Below are positions 1-6,331 of a DNA stretch of 11,761 bases, one piece after another; position 1 is the first letter of the stretch, and every line of letters starts with the position of its first letter. The position numbers and the translations under genes were made by a program. The DNA comes from Cyclobacteriaceae bacterium (GTDB lineage Bacteria; Bacteroidota; Bacteroidia; Cytophagales; Cyclobacteriaceae): NCBI GenBank assembly GCA_025358195.1, contig JANYKP010000514.1:1-11761 (forward strand), in the 5' to 3' direction. Below the pieces are notes generated by a model. That model saw only the letters and a program-made list of their open reading frames with translations. It was not told where the DNA came from and did no database searches.

Positions 1-1868
1 TCATCATATTTTAAATAAAATCCACCGATGTCAAAATTCAGGAAGTTTTTTATGGAACCACGGAAGCCCACATCGGTGTTACAACCTTTTGAATCTTTGA
101 GCTTGGGATCTACGGTGGCGATGGTCCCAAAAGGGGTCAGACTCGAATAATCCAGTGGTCTGTATGCTTGCGACCAGTTGGCATAAATATTTGTTGTCGA
201 CGATGTATTGAATTGCATACTGATTCCTGCGAGGAAAATATTTCTCTTTTTAGACTGATCAGAATAAATTGTCTGACCATCGATGTCTGATGGGTTGAAT
301 CCTTTTACGGAAGAGTTGATGTATTCGTACCGGATTCCAGGTGTGATGGATAGCATAGCGTTCGGACGAAACGTGTTTTCAACGTACGTCGCGAAGTTGG
401 TTGTTGTGAAATCCAAATCATATTCATATCCAGGTGTTACCAGCGTAAAATCAAAGTCCGCCCCGGTAGTCCCTTTGCCTCCACCTTGGCGTTTCATTTT
501 GCCGTTGAAAAACCGAACTCCTGCTGAGAGGGTATTACTCATTTCCCCCATCGTATAGTTGGTGAGCAGCCGCATTTCAGTAGTATTACTCTTAAACCCT
601 TCATGTTGCGATTCCCTGTTTACGTAATCATTCGTGACGGGATTAATAGCGTCTTTTGCTTGTGGGCCACCGTCTTCATTGCGCCAAACCAGGTCCCGTG
701 CACTGGAGTTGAAGGTAGATTTTATGTCAAGAATAGCATGTTGGGTAAGTCGCCATTGCATGGATGCGGTAAGAATATTCCAGGGACTGGTTAACCAATT
801 TCTGGCCCGATATGATTTGCGACTGTCAACGGCGAAAAGACTATCGGTAAAGCCACCTGGCATATGAATTCGGTTTCTTAAAATTGAATATTCAAGGCTA
901 AATTTTATGTTATCAGTAGCCCTGTATTCTAAACGGGCAAATCCTGTCAGTTTCCGGAAATCAGAATTTGGTCGCCAGCCTTGTGTACTTTGATATTGTG
1001 CAAAAGCATAATAATTGAATTTACCGGATTGTCCCCCGAGGGAATTAAAAGAATTGAACATGCCGAAACTACCAGTGCTTTCTTGTGTGGTAAGTTCAAG
1101 TGGTTTCGTTGTAGCGCCTTTTTTTAAAATGTAATTGATGACTCCGCCAAACTGGGGACCATATTGCAAAGAAGAAGCACCACGAACAACTTCAATTCTA
1201 TCGACTGCTTCCAGCGGAGGCAAGTAGTAGGACTCTGGGTAGCCAAACAGATCAGCCGTAATATTGTATCCATTTTGCCGCGTGTTGGTTTCAATTGATT
1301 GTGTTGGATTTAATCCCCGAAAGCCAATTCCATTGGAAGGAAATCCACTGCCCTCGGTCTCTGAGTAATTGGCTCCGGGAACACGGCCCAGAACTTGTCG
1401 CGGATTATTTTGCGCTGTATTGGCATCCAGGCTATCAATCAATAAAACCTCTGTTTTTTTTCCTGAAAAAATTATCCCGTCGTGTGTTTCAGCCAGGTAT
1501 CCCATCCCCGTGATGGTCCTTATCCCGGTAATATGGATTGCATCAAGAACCAAAACTTTTTCTTCCGTATCAAAATCCAATTGACTCGTTTCATTAGCAC
1601 GCACGTTGACTTCCTTCATAATCGTATGGAAACCAACATAGGAAAACTGGAGTATGTAATTTCCAACCGGTATTTTTTTGAGCACATAATGACCGGACGC
1701 ATCGGTGGTAGTTCCATAAGCAGTGTTGCCAAGGCTGATAGTAGCATTGACAAGAGGCTTGCCAACGACGTCCGATACTTTTCCGGCAATCGTGCCCGTT
1801 TGAGCAAGCATATTAAAATGACTTAGAACAAAAAAAAGAACAACGGGAAGAAAACGGGTCCTGCGCAT
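1..1868 (-). CDS. FecA-like TonB-dependent outer-membrane receptor, 3' end outside window
   Basis: I read one uninterrupted frame from an ATG at 1868 leftward to the window edge, about 622 residues; the C-terminal end of the barrel is missing. Residues 1-23 look like a signal peptide (basic start, hydrophobic core, ending LAQ). Residues ~24-104 form a carboxypeptidase-regulatory-like domain (GTIAGKVSD, then TTDASGHYVLKKIPVGNY). A TonB-box-like stretch (KVLVLDAIHIT) follows near residue 105. The plug domain spans ~125-255 with NNPRQVLGRVPG, GIGFRGLNP, RQNGYNITADLFGYPESYY and IEVVRGASSLQYGPQFGG, all typical of the ferric-citrate receptor FecA group. The rest is the beginning of the beta-barrel. 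The likely role is TonB-dependent import of a ferric chelate or haem; the actual substrate cannot be told. No SusD-type partner or FecI/FecR pair is visible, but an AraC-family regulator lies directly upstream. Confidence 0.93.
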   Translation of the reverse strand, partial: MRRTRFLPVVLFFVLSHFNMLAQTGTIAGKVSDVVGKPLVNATISLGNTAYGTTTDASGHYVLKKIPVGNYILQFSYVGFHTIMKEVNVRANETSQLDFDTEEKVLVLDAIHITGIRTITGMGYLAETHDGIIFSGKKTEVLLIDSLDANTAQNNPRQVLGRVPGANYSETEGSGFPSNGIGFRGLNPTQSIETNTRQNGYNITADLFGYPESYYLPPLEAVDRIEVVRGASSLQYGPQFGGVINYILKKGATTKPLELTTQESTGSFGMFNSFNSLGGQSGKFNYYAFAQYQSTQGWRPNSDFRKLTGFARLEYRATDNIKFSLEYSILRNRIHMPGGFTDSLFAVDSRKSYRARNWLTSPWNILTASMQWRLTQHAILDIKSTFNSSARDLVWRNEDGGPQAKDAINPVTNDYVNRESQHEGFKSNTTEMRLLTNYTMGEMSNTLSAGVRFFNGKMKRQGGGKGTTGADFDFTLVTPGYEYDLDFTTTNFATYVENTFRPNAMLSITPGIRYEYINSSVKGFNPSDIDGQTIYSDQSKKRNIFLAGISMQFNTSSTTNIYANWSQAYRPLDYSSLTPFGTIATVDPKLKDSKGCNTDVGFRGSIKNFLNFDIGGFYLKYD

Positions 1869-1894
1869 TATTTAGATTGATTATAAACAGAGCG

Positions 1895-1927
1895 CAAATA
1901 TGTTCCAAAAGAACAATCCGAGTCAAG
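1895..1927 (-). promoter_or_regulatory. Candidate promoter of the TonB-dependent receptor
   Basis: On the minus strand CTTG (1927-1924) and CATATTTG (1902-1895) are 21 bp apart. They resemble the Bacteroidota -33 (TTTG) and -7 (TAnnTTTG) boxes, although the first base of the -7 box does not match. The predicted transcript would begin around 1887, about 20 nt before the start codon. A short inverted repeat, TGTTC-N5-GAACA (1901-1915), lies between the boxes and touches the -7 element. Assignment is by pattern only. Confidence 0.4.
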
Positions 1928-1928
1928 G

Positions 1929-1953
1929 ATTATTTAGAATAATTCTAATTAAT
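1929..1953. promoter_or_regulatory. Fur/PerR-like palindrome upstream of the receptor
   Basis: The core TTAGAAT-A-ATTCTAA (1934-1948) is a perfect 7-1-7 palindrome. It extends to 12-1-12 with one mismatched pair (1929-1953). The 7-1-7 geometry is that of Fur-superfamily boxes (Fur TGATAATnATTATCA, PerR TTATAATnATTATAA). It sits immediately upstream of the candidate -33 box of the receptor gene, where a metal-responsive regulator could act. A DtxR-type regulator is an alternative reader. No binding evidence is available from sequence alone. Confidence 0.5.
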
Positions 1954-1969
1954 ATAATTTTAGACCAAT

Positions 1970-2869
1970 TCAGCCGTTATGCTTCATCAAATACTTCTTC
2001 GGTGTGATGCCGAATTTCTTTTTAAAAGCAGCAATGAAATGGCTGGGATTGGTATAACCGATCTGGTACGCGACTTCGGCCACCTGGTATTTTTTTGAAT
2101 CGAGTAAAACACGGGCATTGTTGAGCTTGTGATCGAGCAAGTAGCCAAAAACCGTATTGCCGTAAATTTCTTTGAAGCCAGCTTTCAGTTGATATTCGTT
2201 TAATCCTGCCAATCGTGCCAGTTCTTTCAGACTGGGTGGTTTGATCAGATGCTTTAGCAAATGCTCTTTTGCATTTTTGATTTTTCGCACGGTGTCCTGG
2301 TCGTTCAGAAAAGGACAGCTCTCTGTATTAGGTTTTTTCTCTGAGAAATAAAGGGCGAGCAGTTCGAGAATTTTGCCCTGATAGAAAAGTCTATTGGCAT
2401 TCTCGCTTAGCTGGATATTAAATAGCTGATTTAATTCGACTATGAGATAGGAAGGTATCTCCCGCTCATCGTAAAATTTCTGATTGATGTTCTCTGGTTT
2501 GAGAAAGGGGAGTGGTTCGTGAATAAATAACTGATGAAGACTTTCCAATGAAATGGTGAGAAAAACCATTTTAGCGTGTGGTGCCAATTGTAGCTGGAAT
2601 GTCAAATCTTTTTCAGGATTGTAAAAAAAATAATTCTTTTTGTGAGCAATCTCCCGGCTATAATGTGGTCCGAAATTAAAAACAGCGCTTCCCTCCAGGC
2701 AAAAGTAAAAATGGATGATGCGCTGGTAAATGATACTTTCGAAGGAGATTAATTGGTCAGTGTGGTTTTCGAAAATTGATAATGACAAATCATCTTTTTC
2801 AAAAAGAATCGATTTGTTGCTGACCTGTTTTCCGAGTCTTTCGGTGTAGCGCTCCAATGTAGGCTGCAT
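1970..2869 (-). CDS. AraC-family transcriptional regulator
   Basis: A 299-residue protein is read from the ATG at 2869; an in-frame TTG six codons upstream is less likely. Residues ~1-175 form an N-terminal sensing region rich in aromatic residues (IIHFYFCLEGSAVFNFGPHY, NYFFYNPEKDLTF), predicted as a cupin-like or beta-rich fold typical of AraC effector domains. The C-terminal ~100 residues contain the two helix-turn-helix motifs of AraC proteins: PSLKELARLAGLNEYQLKAG near 212-231, and VAEVAYQIGYTNPSHFIAAF near 263-282 followed by the signature end KKKFGITPKKY. It lies between hemH and the FecA-like receptor on the same strand, which suggests control of iron uptake and/or haem genes, as PchR-type AraC regulators do for siderophore receptors. 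The effector (ferric chelate, haem or other) is not predictable. Confidence 0.93.
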   Translation of the reverse strand: MQPTLERYTERLGKQVSNKSILFEKDDLSLSIFENHTDQLISFESIIYQRIIHFYFCLEGSAVFNFGPHYSREIAHKKNYFFYNPEKDLTFQLQLAPHAKMVFLTISLESLHQLFIHEPLPFLKPENINQKFYDEREIPSYLIVELNQLFNIQLSENANRLFYQGKILELLALYFSEKKPNTESCPFLNDQDTVRKIKNAKEHLLKHLIKPPSLKELARLAGLNEYQLKAGFKEIYGNTVFGYLLDHKLNNARVLLDSKKYQVAEVAYQIGYTNPSHFIAAFKKKFGITPKKYLMKHNG

Positions 2870-2924
2870 ATCAGAAAATAACGGCAATACCCGCTTAAAT
2901 GAAGTTAATTATCAATGCTCGAGA

Positions 2925-2932
2925 CAAAAATA
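2925..2932 (-). promoter_or_regulatory. Candidate -7 element of the araC-type gene
   Basis: TATTTTTG on the minus strand matches the Bacteroidota -7 consensus TAnnTTTG at every defined base and lies ~55 bp before the regulator's ATG. No good TTTG -33 box is present at the expected 19-21 bp upstream (TTAG is found instead), as would fit an activator-dependent promoter. It implies the regulator can be transcribed separately from hemH. Confidence 0.4.
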
Positions 2933-2957
2933 CCCAAAAAAACAGTATTAACTAAGA

Positions 2958-2980
2958 TTCACCTTATTTCTGGTTCACCT
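2958..2980 (-). repeat. Direct repeat AGGTGAA x2, possible AraC operator
   Basis: AGGTGAA occurs twice on the minus strand (2980-2974 and 2964-2958), start-to-start spacing 16 bp, just upstream of the -33 position implied by the TATTTTTG element. AraC-family proteins usually bind directly repeated half-sites next to -35/-33, so this could be an autoregulatory site. The repeat is short and the spacing is not the usual two helical turns. Confidence 0.3.
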
Positions 2981-3000
2981 AATAACCCTCTTATATAGAG

Positions 3001-4044
3001 TTATTTCCACAGATGTGCGCAACGGTCTTCGGCATCGTTGCAATAGGAGGCAAAAGTCTCTATCCAACGAATGTTGGTGTTCATACAAGGAATCAGGGTA
3101 AATGATTCGCCCCCTGCTTCCATGAAAATTTCTTTTCCACGCATGGCCATCTCTTCCAGTGTTTCTAAGCAATCAGAAACGAACGCAGGGCATGCGACGA
3201 GTAAATTCCTGACACCATCTTGTGGGAATTTCTTCAATTGTTCTACGGTGAATGGCTTGATCCATGGATCGCTGCCTAGCCTGGATTGAAAAGAGTAACT
3301 AAAATTGGCGGACGGTATTCCTAACGCGTCAGCAACCAATCGGGTTGTTTGGATCACCTGATGCTTATAACAAAAATCCCAGGCAATTGAGGAAGTGCCA
3401 CAACAGTTTTCCGTCTGATAACAATGGCGCTTGGTAGGGTCCGACTTTTTTAAATGGCGTACTGGTAAACCGTGATAGCTAAAAAGAAGGTGATCGTATG
3501 GCCTTTCAAGGTAAGGAGCAATCGTAACTTTTAAGGCACGGATATAGTCGGGATCCTTGTAAAAAGGTTGAAGGATTTTGAATTTCAGATCGGGTCGAAG
3601 TGATTTAATTTTTTCAACGACAAACAAATAGGCGGATTCGTAAGAAGACATTGCGTAATGCGGATAAAGTGGCGCTACCAATACTTCGCTCAGGTCGGGT
3701 GCTTGATTTAACAATTCTTTCAGGGCCGCTTCAGGAGTTGGATTAGCATAACGCATCGCTATGGCCATAGGTAGGTTGACCAGCGGACTCAATGATTCCT
3801 TGAATTGTTCCGTCAGCACTTTCAACGGAGCCCCTTCTTTCATCCACACGGAATGATAGGCTTCAGCGGATTTCTTTGGCCGGAAAGGCAAGATGAACCC
3901 CTCCACAATCATTTTTCTGATAAAGTACGGCGCATCAATGACACGTTCATCCATTAAAAACTGGCGGAGATATCTCCGCACGTCTTTTGGCTGGTAGCTG
4001 TCGGGTGAGCCAAGATTCACTAAGATAAGTCCCCTGTTGTCCAT
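3001..4044 (-). CDS. hemH: Ferrochelatase (protohaem ferro-lyase)
   Basis: HemH inserts Fe2+ into protoporphyrin IX, the last step of protohaem synthesis. The 347-residue protein read from ATG 4044 begins MDNRGLILVNLGSPDS, the usual ferrochelatase N-terminus. The frame stays open upstream to a TTG at 4164, but the extra 40 residues have no family counterpart. Family motifs in order: APLYPHYAMSSYE (~124-136), LLFSYHGLPVRHL with catalytic His191 (~186-198), SYSFQSRLGSDPWIKPFT (~249-266), and CPAFVSDCLETLEEMAMRG with the conserved acidic residues (~285-303). A Cys-containing segment HCYQTENCCGTSS (~207-219) follows the active-site His; I see no basis for claiming an Fe-S cluster from it. Length is normal. 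It is divergent to hemA across 267 bp and lies upstream of the AraC gene on its strand. Confidence 0.97.
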   Translation of the reverse strand: MDNRGLILVNLGSPDSYQPKDVRRYLRQFLMDERVIDAPYFIRKMIVEGFILPFRPKKSAEAYHSVWMKEGAPLKVLTEQFKESLSPLVNLPMAIAMRYANPTPEAALKELLNQAPDLSEVLVAPLYPHYAMSSYESAYLFVVEKIKSLRPDLKFKILQPFYKDPDYIRALKVTIAPYLERPYDHLLFSYHGLPVRHLKKSDPTKRHCYQTENCCGTSSIAWDFCYKHQVIQTTRLVADALGIPSANFSYSFQSRLGSDPWIKPFTVEQLKKFPQDGVRNLLVACPAFVSDCLETLEEMAMRGKEIFMEAGGESFTLIPCMNTNIRWIETFASYCNDAEDRCAHLWK

Positions 4045-4061
4045 AATGATGTAAGTTAAAC

Positions 4062-4119
4062 ACTCCGACCGATTAAAGGTTTTGGATAATAATTTCCATT
4101 GCTCATCAGCAATCGGAGT
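4062..4119 (-). promoter_or_regulatory. Structured leader upstream of hemH
   Basis: On the hemH strand ACTCCGA (4119-4113) pairs with TCGGAGT (4068-4062), a perfect 7-bp stem ending 17 nt before the hemH ATG. A nested perfect hairpin ATTGCT-GATG-AGCAAT (4113-4098) shares one base with it. A second pairing, CCGATT (4116-4111) with AATCGG, is mutually exclusive with both, so the RNA could switch between forms. It matches no riboswitch family I recognise. Whether it is transcribed depends on the hemH promoter, which I could not locate. Confidence 0.3.
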
Positions 4120-4181
4120 AAACGGTATCTCTTGGTCAGTCGGAATTAAGGGATGCTTTACCAATGTTTGATTACTAAAAC

Positions 4182-4195
4182 ATGATTTAAATCAG
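4182..4195. promoter_or_regulatory. FNR/CRP-like palindrome between hemH and hemA
   Basis: TGATTTAAATCA (4183-4194) is a perfect 12-bp palindrome; with its flanks it matches the FNR box TTGAT-N4-ATCAA at 8 of 10 defined positions. It lies in the shared divergent promoter region. If the hemA transcript starts near 4259, the site is centred about 70 bp upstream, a distance compatible with class I activation by CRP/FNR proteins. Oxygen or redox control of haem genes is plausible but unproven here. Confidence 0.35.
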
Positions 4196-4221
4196 GAAAC
4201 GAAAGAGTATCTACATTTCAT

Positions 4222-4251
4222 TTTGAAAGAATTCAATATGAGGTATTTTTA
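4222..4251 (+). promoter_or_regulatory. Candidate promoter of the hemACDEFB(L) operon
   Basis: TTTG (4222-4225) and TATTTTTA (4244-4251) are separated by 18 bp and approximate the Bacteroidota TTTG/TAnnTTTG promoter, with one mismatch at the final base. The start point would be near 4259, giving a ~50-nt leader. A weaker alternative is TTTG 4268-4271 with CATATTTG 4288-4295, with a short 16-bp spacer. Confidence 0.35.
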
Positions 4252-4311
4252 ATCCTTATTACGGTATTTTGTTGAAACAAAGCATTTCATATTTGTTTTT
4301 AGAGGTATTTC

Positions 4312-5493
4312 ATGATAGGGCATTCTGCTTTTTTTCTCAAGAAATTTTATGTTGTTGGTGTCAGTTTTAAAAAAACGGATACCCAGCATAGGAGCCAGTT
4401 TTCCATTGCTACCGAGCAAGGGTTGAAAGCGTATCATCAAAGTTCTAACTGCCTGGAGCATTACATGATCCTGTCCACTTGTAATCGGACCGAAATCTAT
4501 GGCTTTGCTCCATGTGAATATGTGCTCATGTCTTTTATAAAATCGATGAGCGGTGCTTCTCAGGAGGAAGTGGCCTCCAATGTGTATGTTAAAACAGGCG
4601 ATGAGGCAGTAAAACATTTGCTTTCGGTAGCCGCAGGTCTGGACTCGCAAATTCCAGGTGATTACGAGATCATCGGTCAAATCCGCAGCGCCTTTCAAGT
4701 TTCCAAGAAATTAGGCAGGTCCAATGGTTTTATCGAACGGGTCGTGAATCAGGCGAACCAGGTTTCGAAGGCGATAAAGAATAACACCGCATTCTCCGAT
4801 GGAACGGTTTCCGTTTCATATTCGGTGGCCCGACAGATCAGTAAAATTGTCAATACAGAGGGCTTGCATAAAGTGTGCATCGTGGGACTGGGAAAAATAG
4901 GGCACAATACGCTGCGGTACATCCGACAACATGCGCCTTCCGCGGAGATAACCATCGTTAACCGCAATGAAAAGAAACTTTCAGAAATTGCCTGCCGATA
5001 TATCTTAAAGTCTTTTCCATTCAGTGCACTGTCAGAGGCTGTAAAAGAAAGTGAAATTGTAGTGGTAGCCACCAGTGTAGCGGAACCAATTTTACGGTTG
5101 AATCAGATAAAATCTACACCGGTACGCTACGTGTTTGACCTCTCGATGCCGCGCAATGTAGCTTCAGATGTTTATCACCATGATGGAGTGAACGTGTTTG
5201 ATGTTGATCAGATTTCTGCTGCGGTGAATGAAACATTGGACAAAAGGCTTGCCGAAATACCCAAAGTTAAAGCCATCGTCGAATTGAAAGCACAGGAGTT
5301 TTTCGATTGGCAGGAGAGAAGAAGAATCCGGACCACTTCACCTGCACCTTATGAACAATTATTAATCCGCAAAAATGTCATCGCCAATCCTGAGAATAGC
5401 CTCCCGCGACAGCACACTTGCTTTATGGCAGACCAATGTTGTGAAGGAACAGCTGGCGTCTCTTGGCTACCCGTCGCGGCTTATTCCGCTTAA
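4312..5493 (+). CDS. hemA: Glutamyl-tRNA reductase with truncated C-terminal dimerisation domain
   Basis: HemA reduces glutamyl-tRNA(Glu) to glutamate-1-semialdehyde with NADPH, the committed and usually regulated step. The first ATG after an in-frame TAG (4300-4302) gives FYVVGVSFKKTDTQHRSQFS at the N-terminus. Catalytic Cys57 lies in ILSTCNRTEIYGF, the GLDSQ(I)xGDYEIIGQ motif is at ~109-123, and the NADPH Rossmann site is VCIVGLGKIGHNT (~188-200). FDLSMPRNV (~275-283) and the spinal helix up to EFFDWQERRR (~329-338) follow. Recognisable homology stops about there. The family normally continues ~80 more residues through the dimerisation helices; here the frame runs on ~55 unrelated residues, the last 39 read out of frame through hemC. 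Residue 114 is Pro (codon CCA) where relatives carry a hydrophobic residue, usually Leu. It may still be functional, but could be a damaged copy or reflect an assembly deletion. Confidence 0.88.
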   Translation: MIGHSAFFLKKFYVVGVSFKKTDTQHRSQFSIATEQGLKAYHQSSNCLEHYMILSTCNRTEIYGFAPCEYVLMSFIKSMSGASQEEVASNVYVKTGDEAVKHLLSVAAGLDSQIPGDYEIIGQIRSAFQVSKKLGRSNGFIERVVNQANQVSKAIKNNTAFSDGTVSVSYSVARQISKIVNTEGLHKVCIVGLGKIGHNTLRYIRQHAPSAEITIVNRNEKKLSEIACRYILKSFPFSALSEAVKESEIVVVATSVAEPILRLNQIKSTPVRYVFDLSMPRNVASDVYHHDGVNVFDVDQISAAVNETLDKRLAEIPKVKAIVELKAQEFFDWQERRRIRTTSPAPYEQLLIRKNVIANPENSLPRQHTCFMADQCCEGTAGVSWLPVAAYSA

Positions 5494-6301
5494 GACATTA
5501 GGTGATATCGACCTGCTACGCCCTATTTATGCTATGGGTGTACAAGGGGTTTTCACAAAAGAACTTGACGGAGCATTGCTCGGCAACCAAGCGGATCTTG
5601 CCGTGCATTCTTTGAAAGATGTCCCAACAATACTGCCAGAGGGATTGACCATCGCAGCAGTTTTGCCGCGAGCAAGTTATCACGACGTCTTAATTTATAA
5701 GACCGGATTCGAACCTTCCCAGGTGAAGGAAGCGATTATTGCGACAAGCAGCATCCGCAGAAGAAGTCAATGGCTTCATCGTTTCCCAACCCATTCAATG
5801 GTGAATGTAAGAGGCAATGTGGAAACGCGGCTGAAAAAATTTAAAGAAGAAGTGTGGGATGGAATCATCTTCGCAAAAGCAGGACTGGACCGATTGGGTT
5901 TATTGCCGGAAAATGCTGCTGTTCTGAATTGGATGATTCCGGCCCCGGCCCAGGGAGCGATTGCGGTGGTTTGTCGTGGTAATGATCATGAAGTTTACAA
6001 TGCGTGTCGAAAGATCAGTCACGAGGTCTCAGAAGCAGGAGTTTTGATAGAAAGGAATTTTCTATATCATCTGGAGGGTGGGTGCTCGGTGCCGATCAGC
6101 GCGTTGGCAAATTTTGAAAATGATGATATTCATTTCACCGGAGCAGTCCACAGCTTGGATGGAAAACTGGAAATGAAAGTTGAGCTGAAAGCCCGGAAGG
6201 AGCAATGGAAATCAATAGGTGAACGAGCAGCCCGGCAAATCAAAGATGCTGAGAAAGGAAGAACGATTTTGGACGACTTTAGGAAGTTGAACAGAAGTTA
6301 G
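5375..6301 (+). CDS. hemC: Porphobilinogen deaminase (hydroxymethylbilane synthase)
   Basis: HemC polymerises four porphobilinogens into hydroxymethylbilane. The 308-residue protein starts at ATG 5375; a TAA in the same frame at 5363 excludes a longer version. The N-terminus has LRIASRDSTLALWQ with conserved Arg11. LAVHSLKDVPTILPEG carries catalytic Asp82 (E. coli Asp84 equivalent). TSSIRRRSQW (~124-133) and NVRGNVETRL (~144-153) hold substrate- and cofactor-binding arginines, and LEGGCSVPISA carries Cys237, which anchors the dipyrromethane cofactor. Length and motifs are complete. The start lies 119 bp inside the annotated hemA frame, with an AT-rich leader typical of an intergenic region just before it. 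This suggests that the region between hemA and hemC has been shortened. Confidence 0.97.
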   Translation: MSSPILRIASRDSTLALWQTNVVKEQLASLGYPSRLIPLKTLGDIDLLRPIYAMGVQGVFTKELDGALLGNQADLAVHSLKDVPTILPEGLTIAAVLPRASYHDVLIYKTGFEPSQVKEAIIATSSIRRRSQWLHRFPTHSMVNVRGNVETRLKKFKEEVWDGIIFAKAGLDRLGLLPENAAVLNWMIPAPAQGAIAVVCRGNDHEVYNACRKISHEVSEAGVLIERNFLYHLEGGCSVPISALANFENDDIHFTGAVHSLDGKLEMKVELKARKEQWKSIGERAARQIKDAEKGRTILDDFRKLNRS

Positions 6302-6331
6302 TCTGACTTGTTCTTAATCTTGAATAAAAAC

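Noticed and set aside
283..1826. Several plus-strand open frames of 60-114 codons in the first 1.8 kb
   Set aside because: They are antisense to one continuous TonB-dependent receptor frame with clear domain motifs.
2870..2887. TTG start extending the AraC protein by six residues
   Set aside because: The ATG at 2869 is the better start codon and no conserved residues precede it.
4301..4305. AGAGG before hemA as a Shine-Dalgarno site
   Set aside because: The spacing fits, but the other genes here lack such sites and Bacteroidota generally do not depend on them; it may be chance.
4249..4698. 149-codon open frame on the minus strand opposite the hemA start
   Set aside because: It overlaps the conserved hemA coding region in antisense and its translation has no recognisable domain.
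5341..5493. Programmed frameshift making a HemA-HemC fusion
   Set aside because: The hemC frame has a TAA at 5363 shortly before its ATG, so a shift could occur only inside the overlap. There is no convincing slippery site, and HemC starts with a normal complete N-terminus at 5375.
6308..6331. TTG start extending hemD by eight residues
   Set aside because: ATG 6332 begins the first beta-strand as expected for HemD; the extension has no support.
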